Positions 24,775-33,523 of a stretch of DNA of 64,000 bases are shown here, piece by piece. Every line of letters starts with the position of its first letter. The first letter of the stretch is position 1. The notes beneath the pieces are model-generated. The model searched no databases. It worked only from the letters and a program-made list of their open reading frames with translations, and was not told the DNA's origin. The position numbers and the translations under genes were made by a program. Origin of the DNA: an uncultured Elusimicrobiales bacterium (GTDB lineage: Bacteria > Elusimicrobiota > Elusimicrobia > Elusimicrobiales > Elusimicrobiaceae); the NCBI GenBank assembly GCA_934662565.1, contig CAKUKI010000003.1, forward strand, positions 62,001-126,000, in the 5' to 3' direction.

Positions 24775-25335
24775 TTATTTGGCCAAATTTTTCCAAGCAG
24801 CTAATTCATCTTTGGCAGATTTTTTAGCGTTTTTGGCATTTTGTTTTGCTTCGGCCTTTTTGGCTTTCAAAGCGGCTTTGGCTTCGGCTACTTTAGCCTC
24901 GGCGGCGGATTTTTCGCTATCCGTTTTGGCGGCTTTGGCTTTTGCTTTGGCTTCTTCCACTCTGGCTTTGGCGGTGGCTACTTGTTGTTGCGCGTTTTGT
25001 TTGGCGGCGGCAATTTTAGCGTCCGCTTGTTTTTCTTGGTTTTTCAAAGCGGCTTTTTGGTCTTGAGCGGCCTTCTTGGCTTCCGCCTTTTTAGCGGCCA
25101 GAGCCTGTTTGGCCTCGGCTTTTTTGGCTTTCAGCGCGGCTTTGGCATCCGTGGTGTTGGTGGCGGTTTTGGCCGCGTTTACTTTTTGGGCCGTGGCTTT
25201 GCGCAAGGCGGCGGATTGCTGCTGAATGCAATTCATATAGCAGTCCGCATCTCCCGCGGTGCAGTTGCAAGAAACGGCCGCAAAAGCCGCCGGTGTAAGG
25301 GCAAATACAGCTAAAACAACAAACAATTTTTTCAT
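24775..25335 (-). CDS. secreted Lys/Ala-rich helical protein B
   Basis: 186 residues, paralogue of the preceding gene: signal peptide (MKKLFVVLAVFALTPAAFAA), cysteine cluster CNCTAGDADCYMNC in the same spacing, then about 140 residues of repeated KAALKAKKAEAK-type units with glutamine-rich stretches, closing with ELAAWKNLAK, the counterpart of KSWKELTK. The segment KAALKAKKAEAKQ occurs twice, so the region grew by internal duplication. AGGAG precedes the start. The conserved CxC...C...C head and W-containing tail suggest these ends are the functional parts and the middle is a spacer rod. Confidence 0.82.
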   Translation of the reverse strand: MKKLFVVLAVFALTPAAFAAVSCNCTAGDADCYMNCIQQQSAALRKATAQKVNAAKTATNTTDAKAALKAKKAEAKQALAAKKAEAKKAAQDQKAALKNQEKQADAKIAAAKQNAQQQVATAKARVEEAKAKAKAAKTDSEKSAAEAKVAEAKAALKAKKAEAKQNAKNAKKSAKDELAAWKNLAK

Positions 25336-25434
25336 GGGTTTTCTCCTGTAAAGCGGGTGTGATTCCCGTTTAATATATTTTACAAAATCGTGGGGCTAAT
25401 ATAAATTGCGCCCAATATGTAAGCACTTTTTTAG

Positions 25435-25440
25435 TAAAAT
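25435..25440 (+). promoter_or_regulatory. -10 of a leaderless promoter (DUF1646 gene)
   Basis: TAAAAT ends six bases before the ATG at 25447; no Shine-Dalgarno between. Confidence 0.6.
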
Positions 25441-25446
25441 AGAGAT

Positions 25447-26496
25447 ATGGAAATATCCCTTTTAACTAAAATTTTATTAAGTATTGTGGTCATTAACCTG
25501 CTGGTTTGGCCGCTTGCGTCCAAATGGGTGGAAAGCCACTTGGAAATCTTTTTGCTGGGCGTGGGGGCGTTGGCCGTCACTATCAGCGGCGGTTGGAGCG
25601 TTAAATTTGTGTACGAAACGCTCAACTTTCCGGTTAATGTAGCGTTTGTGGTGTTGGTGGTCAGCGTTATTTTTGGCAATTACTCGCGCTATATATTTAG
25701 GGTGTTGTTTGCTTTTTTTAAGCGGGTGGAACCTAAATACAGTTTTGCCATTTTGGTATTTGTATTGGGGTTATCTTCCAGTTTGGTCAGTGTGACGGTA
25801 TCCGCCCTGGTGTTGGCGGAAGTGTTAAAAGTTGTTAGCTTAGAGCGCACCACTACCGTGCGGGTGACGGTTTTTGCCTGTTATGCCATTGGCCTAGGGG
25901 CCGTGCTTACCCCGCTGGCAGAGCCGCTCAGCCTGACCATTAACAACGCGCTGACGGGGGCCCCGCACTTTGCGGATTTTTTCTTTTTAACGCGGCATTT
26001 CTTTTGGTGGATAGTGCCTGCGTTGGCGGGGCTTTCCATAGCGGCGGGTTATTGCGTGCGCAAAACGGGTACCGCGGTGCAAATGCACATTCGGGAAGAT
26101 AAAGATACTTATGTATCTATGCTCAAACGCACTCTGCATATTTATATGTTCGTGGCCGCGCTGAACTTAATTAGTGCGGGCCTACGCCCATTGGCCCAAA
26201 GTACTATTTCACACTTGGGCGGCAAAGTGCTTTTTTTGGCCAATGCCGTGTCGGTTATTATTGATAACGCCACCTTGGCCGCTATTGAAATTGTGCCCGA
26301 CATCGGTATTAAAGATTTGATGTATATGGTAATTGGTTTGGCCGCGTTTGGCAGTATGTTGGTGCAGGGGAATTTGCCCAACATTGTAGCCGCGGAAAAA
26401 CTGGGCATTAAAAGCCGTGAATGGGCCCGTGTAGCCGTGCCTACGGGGTTATGGTTGATGGGAACTTACTTTGTTTTGCTTTCCATTGTTTTATAA
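25447..26496 (+). CDS. DUF1646 family membrane transporter
   Basis: 349 residues with about ten hydrophobic helices. Diagnostic stretches are NLLVWPLASKWVE near the start, VSVTVSALVLAEVL with an acidic residue within the membrane, GLGAVLTPLAEPLSL, VIIDNATLAAIE and a terminal MLVQGNLPNIVAAEKL. The paired GLGAVLTP.AEPL and DNATLAA.E motifs resemble cation/proton antiporters of the arsenite/NhaD-like group, and DUF1646 is described as a putative cation transporter. Substrate unknown. A -10 hexamer stands six bases before the ATG, suggesting a leaderless mRNA. The gene ends 44 bases before the next start. Confidence 0.8.
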   Translation: MEISLLTKILLSIVVINLLVWPLASKWVESHLEIFLLGVGALAVTISGGWSVKFVYETLNFPVNVAFVVLVVSVIFGNYSRYIFRVLFAFFKRVEPKYSFAILVFVLGLSSSLVSVTVSALVLAEVLKVVSLERTTTVRVTVFACYAIGLGAVLTPLAEPLSLTINNALTGAPHFADFFFLTRHFFWWIVPALAGLSIAAGYCVRKTGTAVQMHIREDKDTYVSMLKRTLHIYMFVAALNLISAGLRPLAQSTISHLGGKVLFLANAVSVIIDNATLAAIEIVPDIGIKDLMYMVIGLAAFGSMLVQGNLPNIVAAEKLGIKSREWARVAVPTGLWLMGTYFVLLSIVL

Positions 26497-26540
26497 ATTT
26501 TACAGAGGCCGCGCCTTTTAGGGCGCAACAAACAATAAAA

Positions 26541-27668
26541 ATGAAACCACTTTTGGCTATTGCCGTTTCCGTTTTATGTGTGGGGTTGGGTAGTGCTGCG
26601 GCGCGGGCGCAAGCCCCTGTCAAGCAGGTGGTTCCGGCGGCTCAAAAAATGTTGCAAAAAGGGGCGGCCTCCTCTCAAAAAGAGCAACTAACCCGCGAGC
26701 TGCAGCGTAAAGCCTTTCAAGCGCGGCGTGATAAATTAAAACAGACGGTTGCCCCCACAGACCCTCAGCAATTAAAATCCTCCGTTTATACCTTAAGCCC
26801 CGTGCAAATGCGTGCGGCGCGGTTGAAGTATTACCGCAATATGCGCGAATACGCCTCCCTAAAAAAGCATATAGAAACCCGCTTGTATTATCAGGCATAC
26901 CAGTACGATAAACTTTCCACGGTGGAACTGGCAGATTTGAATTTCCGCCTGTCACGCTTGGAGGAAAGTTTGGCTTGGAGCGCGATGGTGTTTCAGGACT
27001 CTCCATTAAGTGTAGCGCGCCGGCAATTAGTGGAACTGCGCGGCGCGTTGGACCCGTTTGCCGCACCGAGCGGTATTGCCCTTCCGGCGGCGTTGCAGCG
27101 CAGAGACCGCAAATTTAATAAGCAAGAATTTTATTTGTATGGCCAAGACGGTTCCAGCCCGCGGGTGTGGGAGTATTCTTGGTTGTTGCCTTTTGTAAAC
27201 CGCCGTCGCGCGCGTGAAATAACGGCCCAGCTCCCGCCTAATTTACAAGTAGTTGTTTTGAACGATTCGGAAAATATTTTATCCATTATTACCCAATGGC
27301 AAAAAAGTGCCGTGTGGGGTAAAAATTTACAAGTGCGTTGTTTTCAACACAGGGAAGACTTTTTGGCCTTTTTGCGCTCCGGCGGCCATGTGGATATGCT
27401 GATTACGGATTTGATTATGCCCAAAGGCGGCGGCTTTTATCTGGCGGCCGAGCTGCGCCAGCAAGGCTATAAAATGCCCATTTTGGCATTGTCTGCGTTT
27501 GGGGAGTCCGAAAAGCGCGGCAAGCGGTTGTTTTCTTTAGGATTTGACGGGATGCTTTCTACTCACGCCATGGACGGTGCGTTATTTGGCACGTCCGGCT
27601 ATCTTACCTTTGTAAATGCCTTACGCAATTACTACGCTTGGAAAAATTTAAGAGGCTGGCACCGTTAG
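26541..27668 (+). CDS. exported protein with receiver-like domain
   Basis: 375 residues from the ATG at 26541; the open frame upstream overlaps the transporter gene and is not used. A signal peptide (LLAIAVSVLCVGLGSAAARAQA) leads into a basic helical region of about 200 residues. From about 235 it has a response-regulator receiver fold: LQVVVLNDSEN, a VDMLITDLIMPKGGG phosphoacceptor segment, ILALSAFGESEK and LGFDGMLSTH. The first acidic pair is reduced to one Asp and the usual Lys is absent. A receiver domain behind an export signal would be outside the cytoplasm, away from phosphodonors, so phosphorylation is doubtful. Function unknown. Confidence 0.75.
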   Translation: MKPLLAIAVSVLCVGLGSAAARAQAPVKQVVPAAQKMLQKGAASSQKEQLTRELQRKAFQARRDKLKQTVAPTDPQQLKSSVYTLSPVQMRAARLKYYRNMREYASLKKHIETRLYYQAYQYDKLSTVELADLNFRLSRLEESLAWSAMVFQDSPLSVARRQLVELRGALDPFAAPSGIALPAALQRRDRKFNKQEFYLYGQDGSSPRVWEYSWLLPFVNRRRAREITAQLPPNLQVVVLNDSENILSIITQWQKSAVWGKNLQVRCFQHREDFLAFLRSGGHVDMLITDLIMPKGGGFYLAAELRQQGYKMPILALSAFGESEKRGKRLFSLGFDGMLSTHAMDGALFGTSGYLTFVNALRNYYAWKNLRGWHR

Positions 27669-27675
27669 TATTTAG

Positions 27676-27704
27676 TTGACAGCGGCGGCACAACCAATTA
27701 TAAT
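27676..27704 (+). promoter_or_regulatory. consensus sigma-70 promoter of the hydrogenase operon
   Basis: TTGACA (27676-27681) and TATAAT (27699-27704), both perfect, with the ideal 17-base spacer. No other start in the window has such a promoter. Initiation is expected near 27711, giving a leader of about 100 bases. Confidence 0.85.
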
Positions 27705-27713
27705 GAGAATTAT

Positions 27714-27754
27714 AGGCCCGCTCGGGCCTACTGAATATTGCGCCCTCTGCGCAA
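27714..27754 (+). promoter_or_regulatory. two leader hairpins of the hydrogenase operon
   Basis: AGGCCCG-CT-CGGGCCT (27714-27729) lies at the expected 5' end of the transcript, and TTGCGC-CCTCT-GCGCAA (27738-27754) follows. The first could be an operator at the start site or a 5' stabilising stem. Neither has a T tract, so they are not terminators. Confidence 0.55.
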
Positions 27755-27809
27755 AAAAGTATTTATCCGTTCGTACTTGATGTATTACCTTATTAAGGAG
27801 CCTTAAAGT

Positions 27810-28295
27810 ATGACAGACAGATTCTCACCAGCCGCAAAAATTCTAAAAGACCATGGGTATGATGCGTCCAAACTCATTCCCATTTTGCAAAAAGTACAAG
27901 ATGCCTACCGCTATCTGCCCGAAGATATTATGCGCTTTATTGCCGACGAGTTGGAAATTTCTCCCGCTAAAGTATTTGGGGTGGCTACCTTTTTTGCGCA
28001 TTTTGCTATTACGCCCAAAGGCAAGCATATCATTAAAGTATGCAACGGCACCGCTTGCCATGTAAAGGGTTCTTCTTTTGTAATTAATACCGTAAAAGAT
28101 AAGCTAAAACTGCGCGCCGGACAAGACACTACCGACGACCAACTATTTACCTTGGAATGTGTTTCCTGTTTAGGTGCGTGCGGGCTGGCACCGGTGATGG
28201 TGATTGATGACGTGGTACACGGGCAAATTACACCCGCTAAAGCCGTAGAACTGATAGATGCTATTATAAAGCAGGAGGCCGCCCATGCCCAATAA
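27810..28295 (+). CDS. hydC: bifurcating [FeFe] hydrogenase subunit HydC (NuoE-like)
   Basis: 161 residues, thioredoxin-like [2Fe-2S] protein. An N-terminal helical bundle (LIPILQKVQDAYRYLP...VFGVATFFAHF) precedes the cluster ligands C78-x4-C83 (CNGTACHVKG) and C120-x3-C124 (CLGAC). In trimeric hydrogenases it passes electrons between HydB and the other subunits in the cytoplasm. First gene of the operon, AAGGAG before the ATG. Its stop overlaps the hydB start by 11 bases. Confidence 0.93.
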   Translation: MTDRFSPAAKILKDHGYDASKLIPILQKVQDAYRYLPEDIMRFIADELEISPAKVFGVATFFAHFAITPKGKHIIKVCNGTACHVKGSSFVINTVKDKLKLRAGQDTTDDQLFTLECVSCLGACGLAPVMVIDDVVHGQITPAKAVELIDAIIKQEAAHAQ

Positions 28296-30165
28296 ATCCA
28301 TAGAACAAATTGCCAAAGATTACCAAAGCGCCTATAAAAAAATTACGGGCCGCGTTGTAATTTGCGGCGGGACCGGCTGTATTGCGGGCGGCTCCTTAAA
28401 AGTGTATGAGGCGTTCCAGCAGGAAATGGAAAAACGCCACATTGGCTTTTGTTTGCAAATAACCAAAGATTGCCACGAAAATTATTTAAGCATGAGCGGC
28501 TGCCGCGGCTTTTGTGCCATGGGCCCGCTGGTCAGTGTGGGAGATGTTTTTTATACCAAAGTAAAACCGCAGGACGTGGCGGAAATTGTGGAAAAAACCC
28601 TCTTAAAAGGGGAAGTGATTGACCGCTTGCTTTACCACAATCCCACCAACAATCAAAAAGCCAAAACGGTGGAAGACATCCCGTTTTATGCCAAACAGGA
28701 ACGGCTTTTACTGCACGATTGCGGGCGTATCAATCCGGAAGATATCAACGAATATATTGCCCACGGCGGTTATGCACAGGCCAAACGCGCCTATACCCAA
28801 ATGACGGATGAAGAAGTATGTAAAGAAGTGATTGCCTCCGGCTTGCGCGGGCGCGGCGGCGGGGGATTCCCCACCGGCAAAAAGTGGGATTTAACCCGCG
28901 TGGAAGCCGGCCCCAAAAAGTATGTTATTTGTAATGCCGACGAGGGCGACCCCGGCGCTTTTATGGACCGCAGCGTGATGGAAGGCAACCCCCATGCCGT
29001 AGTGGAAGGTATGATGATTGCGGCGCGCGCCATTGGGGCGGACGAAGGCTATGTGTATGTGCGTATGGAATATCCGCTGGCTATCCAGCGGGTGCGCAAA
29101 GCCATAGAACAGGCGGAAAAATTGGGCATATTGGGTAAAAACTTGTTCGGTTCCGGCAAAGATTTTGTAATTCATGTCATGGAAGGCGCCGGCGCTTTTG
29201 TGTGCGGGGAAGAAACCGCGCTGATTGCGTCCGTGGAAGGCAAACGCGGTATGCCCAAAATCAAGCCGCCTTTCCCCAGCCAGAGCGGGTTGTTCGGCAA
29301 GCCGACGGTCATTAACAATGTGGAAACATTGGCTACCGTAGCCAAAGTGTTGGAAATGGGGGCGGAGGAATTCCGCAAGATAGGTACCTTGGGCAGCCCC
29401 GGTACTAAAACTTTTGCGGTCACGGGGCATATTGCCAATACGGGGCTGGTGGAAGTGCCCATGGGCACCACCCTGCGCCAAGTGATTGACGACGTAGCCG
29501 GCGGCACCACGAATGACGACGGCACCGTGAATAAAGACGCCTTTAAGGCCGCGCAAATCGGCGGGCCGTCCGGTGGGTGCTTAACCCGGGAACATTTGGA
29601 TTTACCCTTGGATTTTGACTCCTTGAAATCGGCCGGTGCTATGGTGGGTTCCGGCGGGTTAGTGGTTATGAATGATAAAACCTGCATGGTCAATGTGGCG
29701 CGCTTTTTCTTGGAATTTACGCAACGGGAATCTTGCGGCAAGTGTGTGCCTTGTCGGGAAGGGACAGAGCAAATGCTTACCATGCTCAACGATATTGTAG
29801 AAGGACGGGCCACCTTAAAAACCTTGGAAAATTTGGAAGATTTAGCCAAAGCCGTACAAAAATCTTCGTTATGTGCGCTGGGCAAAACGGCCCCCAATCC
29901 GGTGCTTTCTACCCTCAAGCATTTTAGGGATGAATACTTGGCACACGTTGTGGAAAAACGCTGTCCGGCCGGAGTATGCAAGGCTTTAGCCCGTTTTGAA
30001 ATCTCTCCCGCCAAATGCAAAGGTTGCGGTATGTGCAAGCGGGCGTGCCCCGTATCCGCCATCAGCGGGGAAGTGGGCAAGCCGCACCACATTGACCCCA
30101 AAAAATGTATCAAGTGCGGGGGCTGTAAATCCACTTGCAAATTTGGCGCGGTTGTCACCGCCTAA
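28285..30165 (+). CDS. hydB: bifurcating [FeFe] hydrogenase subunit HydB (NuoF-like)
   Basis: 626 residues. N-terminal thioredoxin-like domain with a [2Fe-2S] set (CGGTGC, then CHENYLSMSGCRGFC). The NuoF domain follows with the FMN/NAD glycine-rich GLRGRGGGGFPTGKKW and ICNADEGDPGAFMDR, a SLBB segment, and the 4Fe-4S motif ESCGKCVPCREGTEQM. At the C-terminus is a two-cluster ferredoxin (CKGCGMCKRACP and CIKCGGCKSTC). The protein oxidises or reduces NAD(H) and holds the flavin where bifurcation with ferredoxin takes place. GGAGG for this start lies within hydC, so the two are coupled. Confidence 0.95.
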   Translation: MPNKSIEQIAKDYQSAYKKITGRVVICGGTGCIAGGSLKVYEAFQQEMEKRHIGFCLQITKDCHENYLSMSGCRGFCAMGPLVSVGDVFYTKVKPQDVAEIVEKTLLKGEVIDRLLYHNPTNNQKAKTVEDIPFYAKQERLLLHDCGRINPEDINEYIAHGGYAQAKRAYTQMTDEEVCKEVIASGLRGRGGGGFPTGKKWDLTRVEAGPKKYVICNADEGDPGAFMDRSVMEGNPHAVVEGMMIAARAIGADEGYVYVRMEYPLAIQRVRKAIEQAEKLGILGKNLFGSGKDFVIHVMEGAGAFVCGEETALIASVEGKRGMPKIKPPFPSQSGLFGKPTVINNVETLATVAKVLEMGAEEFRKIGTLGSPGTKTFAVTGHIANTGLVEVPMGTTLRQVIDDVAGGTTNDDGTVNKDAFKAAQIGGPSGGCLTREHLDLPLDFDSLKSAGAMVGSGGLVVMNDKTCMVNVARFFLEFTQRESCGKCVPCREGTEQMLTMLNDIVEGRATLKTLENLEDLAKAVQKSSLCALGKTAPNPVLSTLKHFRDEYLAHVVEKRCPAGVCKALARFEISPAKCKGCGMCKRACPVSAISGEVGKPHHIDPKKCIKCGGCKSTCKFGAVVTA

Positions 30166-30180
30166 CTCAGGAGCGTATGT

Positions 30181-31920
30181 ATGGAAAAAGAACAATTTGT
30201 GACCATTGAAGGGAAAAGAGTACCCATTGAAGGGGAGAAAAACTTGCTGGAGCTTATCCGCAAAGCGCATTTTAATATCGTCACTTTCTGCTACCATCCG
30301 GAGTTAGCCGCCTATGGCGCATGCCGCTTGTGTTTGGTGGAAGTAGAGGGCATGGGCATTGTGGCCTCTTGCACGGTGGCTCCCAAAGACGGAATGAAAG
30401 TGCGCGTAAACAGCGACGAAATCCGCAAATTGCGCCGCATTAATTTGGAGCTTTTGTTGTCCTCCGGCAACCACGATTGCACCCTTTGCAGTAAATCCAA
30501 TAATTGCAAATTGCAAAAACTGGCCAAGGATTTGGACGTGACGGAAATCCGCTTCAAATCTAAAAAGCTGGATAGCCACAAAGACGCAACTTCCCCCGCT
30601 TTGGTGCGTGACCATAGCAAATGTATTTTGTGCGGCAACTGCGTGCGTATTTGCAACGAAGTCCAAGGTATCGGCGCGATTGATTTTGCGTTCCGCGGTT
30701 TCCGCTCCAAAATTGCCACGGCTTTTAATAAAGAGCTGGGCCAAAGCCACGAATGTGTTTCCTGCGGCCAATGTGCGCGGGTGTGCCCCACCGGCGCGCT
30801 GATGCCCAATTCTTCGGAAATTGAAGACGTTTTTAAGGCTATTAATAATCCGGCCAAAAAAGTGGCGGTGCATATTGCACCGGCTGTGCGCGTGGGGTTG
30901 GGCGAAATATTCGGCCTGCCGCAAGGGCAAAATGTGGACGGCAAAATTGCTGCGGCCTTGCGTATGCTGGGCTTTGACTATGTGTACGACACCGCCTTCG
31001 CGGCCGATTTGACCATTGTGGAAGAAGCCGGCGAATTTTTGGAACGCTTTAAGAAAGGAACCAATTTGCCGCAATTTACCAGCTGTTGCCCCGCATGGGT
31101 AAATTATGTGGAAAAATTTGCGCCGGAGTTTATCCCCAATTTGTCCACGGCCCGCTCCCCGATGCAAATGATGGGCCCTATCCTCAAGGCAGATTACGAG
31201 GACCGCGGCGGCAAGCGGGAAGATTTAATTGTGGTAGCCGTTATGCCGTGTTCGGCCAAAAAATCGGAAGCTAAACGCGGGGAATTTTATGTGGACGGCA
31301 ATCCGGATACGGACTATGTAGTCACTACGGTGGGCCTCGCGCGTATGATTAAAGAGGCCGGCATAGACTTTGCCCATTTGGAAAACGAATGGTTTGATAT
31401 GCCCTTTGGTACCAAAACCGGCGCCGGGGTGATTTTCGGTGCGTCCGGCGGTGTGATGGAGGCCGCTTTGCGTTATGCAGTGGCCGAACTGGACCCGGCC
31501 GGTGCGCGCAGTGTAAAGTTTACCAGTTTAAGAGAGCCAAAAGTGTTTAAGGAAAAAACCATTACTATCGGGGATGTAAAAATCCGCACGGCGGTAGTAA
31601 GCGGGCTTAAAAACGCGCGTAAACTGTTGGAAGATATCAAAGCGGGCAAAGACCATTATGATTTTATAGAGGTTATGTCCTGCCAAGGCGGGTGTGTAGC
31701 CGGTGCGGGCCAACCGCAGTTTGACGGCTGGGCCCCGCGCAAAGTGCGTGCGGACGGCCTGTATCAGGAAGATACAGAGCTGGCTTATAAATCCCAAGAT
31801 AACAGCGGGGTGCTGGCTTTGTACGGGCGCATTTTGGATAAAGTCGGCGGGCCGGTGGCACACCAACTGCTGCATACGCATTACAAATCCAAAAAAGTAC
31901 GCATACGGGAAGAAGAATAA
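30181..31920 (+). CDS. hydA: bifurcating [FeFe] hydrogenase catalytic subunit HydA
   Basis: 579 residues. N-terminal NuoG-like [2Fe-2S] (C37, C48, C51, C64), His-Cys3 [4Fe-4S] (H98, C100, C103, C109), two ferredoxin clusters (C148-C158 and C192-C202). The H-cluster domain has all three signatures: TSCCPAW (300-306), MPCSAKKSE (355-363) and EVMSCQGGCVAGAG (497-510). It makes or consumes H2. Together with HydB and HydC it couples H2 to NADH and reduced ferredoxin, as in Thermotoga. It lacks the extra C-terminal cluster of some HydA proteins. The maturases HydEFG are not in the window. Confidence 0.96.
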   Translation: MEKEQFVTIEGKRVPIEGEKNLLELIRKAHFNIVTFCYHPELAAYGACRLCLVEVEGMGIVASCTVAPKDGMKVRVNSDEIRKLRRINLELLLSSGNHDCTLCSKSNNCKLQKLAKDLDVTEIRFKSKKLDSHKDATSPALVRDHSKCILCGNCVRICNEVQGIGAIDFAFRGFRSKIATAFNKELGQSHECVSCGQCARVCPTGALMPNSSEIEDVFKAINNPAKKVAVHIAPAVRVGLGEIFGLPQGQNVDGKIAAALRMLGFDYVYDTAFAADLTIVEEAGEFLERFKKGTNLPQFTSCCPAWVNYVEKFAPEFIPNLSTARSPMQMMGPILKADYEDRGGKREDLIVVAVMPCSAKKSEAKRGEFYVDGNPDTDYVVTTVGLARMIKEAGIDFAHLENEWFDMPFGTKTGAGVIFGASGGVMEAALRYAVAELDPAGARSVKFTSLREPKVFKEKTITIGDVKIRTAVVSGLKNARKLLEDIKAGKDHYDFIEVMSCQGGCVAGAGQPQFDGWAPRKVRADGLYQEDTELAYKSQDNSGVLALYGRILDKVGGPVAHQLLHTHYKSKKVRIREEE

Positions 31921-31950
31921 TTCTCAGCCGTATTTTTTAGCAGCTATTTC

Positions 31951-31978
31951 GGGGCTTCCGCAAGGGGGCCCCTTTTTT
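31951..31978 (+). terminator. terminator of the hydrogenase operon
   Basis: GGGGC (31951-31955) pairs with GCCCC (31968-31972), extended by CTT/AAG, and is followed by six T. Confidence 0.8.
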
Positions 31979-32074
31979 ATGCGCGCGGAGGTTTGTGGAA
32001 AGGATAAATCGCCCCGCGCCGCAAGGGCATTTTTTAGGGCGGGCGCAGGGCTTTTGTACCTGCTTTTATTTAGC

Positions 32075-32080
32075 TAAAAT
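32075..32080 (+). promoter_or_regulatory. -10 of a leaderless promoter (DMT transporter)
   Basis: TAAAAT ends six bases before the ATG at 32087; no Shine-Dalgarno. Confidence 0.6.
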
Positions 32081-32086
32081 ATAAGT

Positions 32087-33034
32087 ATGCACTATTGGAA
32101 CGGACTTTTATGCGGCATACTTACTTCGGCCACGTTTGGCACTATTCCGCTTTTTACCCTGCCGCTTATGCGCGGCGGTATGCAGTTGCCTACCATTCTG
32201 TTTTACCGTTTTGCGTTGTCGGCCCTATTGTTGGGCGTGGCGGTGGCCTTAACGCGCAAGACCTTCCGTATTTGCGGCAAGGAATTTTGGACGCTGGGTT
32301 ATTTGAGTTTGCTGTATATAGGCTCGGCCTTGTTTTTGTTTTGGTCCTATGATTATTTGGCCAGCGGTATTGCCACTACCATTATCTTTTTATATCCGGT
32401 ATTTGTGGCTGTGTTAATGGCGGTGTTTTTTAAGGAAAAACTATCCGTATTTGTGTATGCCGCTATTGTGATGTCTTTGGTGGGGGTGGCGTTGCTCTCC
32501 GGCGCGGGCTCCGCGGGCGGCATACAGGCCACCGGCGTTGTTTTGGGGGTGCTGTCGGCGTTGTCCTACGGGGTGTATATTATTGGGGTGAATAAATCGT
32601 GCGTGCAAAATATGTGCGCGTGGAAATTAACCTTTTATGTATTTTTGTTTTCGGCCGTGCTTTTTGGGCTTGCGGCCCTGTGTAAAGGCGGCATACAACC
32701 GGTACACGGGTGGAATGCGCACTTCCATTTGCTGATGTTGGCTTTGGTGCCGACGGTAATTTCCAACCTGTCTTTGGTGTATGCTATCAAAAATATCGGG
32801 TCCACCCTGTCGGCCGTGTTGGGCGCGTGCGAGCCGCTAACGGCTATGATTATCGGCGTGAGCGTGTTTAAGGAGCCGTTCACGCGCAGTGTGGCGTGCG
32901 GACTGGTGCTGATTATTACGGCGGTCACGCTGATTATACTGTCGCCCATGCTGGCCAAAGCCTCCCGCAAAGGTAAATTTTTATATATTACCAAGGTGCG
33001 CAAAATTCACCCGCATATTGTGCCGTATCATTAA
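32087..33034 (+). CDS. EamA/DMT family transporter
   Basis: 315 residues with ten hydrophobic helices in two EamA repeats: repeat one from LLCGILTSATFGTIPLF to about 140, repeat two from ATGVVLGVLSALSYGVYIIG to the end, with the typical GSTLSAVLGACEPLTAMIIGV near the last helices. Drug/metabolite family members export or import small metabolites; the substrate cannot be told from sequence. A short basic tail follows the last helix. Monocistronic, with a -10 hexamer six bases before the ATG. Confidence 0.88.
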   Translation: MHYWNGLLCGILTSATFGTIPLFTLPLMRGGMQLPTILFYRFALSALLLGVAVALTRKTFRICGKEFWTLGYLSLLYIGSALFLFWSYDYLASGIATTIIFLYPVFVAVLMAVFFKEKLSVFVYAAIVMSLVGVALLSGAGSAGGIQATGVVLGVLSALSYGVYIIGVNKSCVQNMCAWKLTFYVFLFSAVLFGLAALCKGGIQPVHGWNAHFHLLMLALVPTVISNLSLVYAIKNIGSTLSAVLGACEPLTAMIIGVSVFKEPFTRSVACGLVLIITAVTLIILSPMLAKASRKGKFLYITKVRKIHPHIVPYH

Positions 33035-33081
33035 TAAAAGTTTTTGCTACAATATAAAAAATTACAATTAAGGAGAATATC

Positions 33082-33510
33082 ATGCTCGGACAACGCGGTT
33101 CTATACACACGATTGTCTTTGGTTTAGTTCTGTTTTTTGGTTTTGTGGCGGCGTTGGGGTGGCCCCAATATGCCAAATATCGGGAAATTTCCCGCGCCAA
33201 AGACGCGCTGGAAGCTGCCCGAAATATGGCACAGGCCCAAAGCGCTTATGCGGCAAAACACGACGGAAAATATGCGGAGGATTGGACCTCTTTAGGTTTA
33301 CCGTTAACGTGCCCGCAAGTGACTCAAGACGGGGTAAATAAGTTGGAATGTGAGTTTTATGATTTTTACCAGCAAGACGGTAAAATCTATGCCAAACATA
33401 AACATATTGCCAAGTGGCTTACGGTGGACGCAACTACCGGACAGGCGGATTGCTCGCATGAAGAAAAGTCTATTGCGGGCTCGCACATTTGTGCGCGGCT
33501 GGGTGTTTAA
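33082..33510 (+). CDS. pilin-like protein lacking the prepilin signature
   Basis: 142 residues. One N-terminal membrane helix (HTIVFGLVLFFGFVAALGWPQYAKY) runs straight into SRAKDALEAARNMAQAQSAYAAKHDGKYAE, the alpha-1 helix and loop typical of the short pilins of this genome, but the GFTLIE cleavage element is missing. Four cysteines in the C-terminal half could pair. AAGGAG before the ATG. It opens an operon of envelope lipoproteins. It may be an uncleaved pilin relative anchored in the inner membrane. Confidence 0.65.
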   Translation: MLGQRGSIHTIVFGLVLFFGFVAALGWPQYAKYREISRAKDALEAARNMAQAQSAYAAKHDGKYAEDWTSLGLPLTCPQVTQDGVNKLECEFYDFYQQDGKIYAKHKHIAKWLTVDATTGQADCSHEEKSIAGSHICARLGV

Positions 33511-33523
33511 CAGGAGATAAAAA

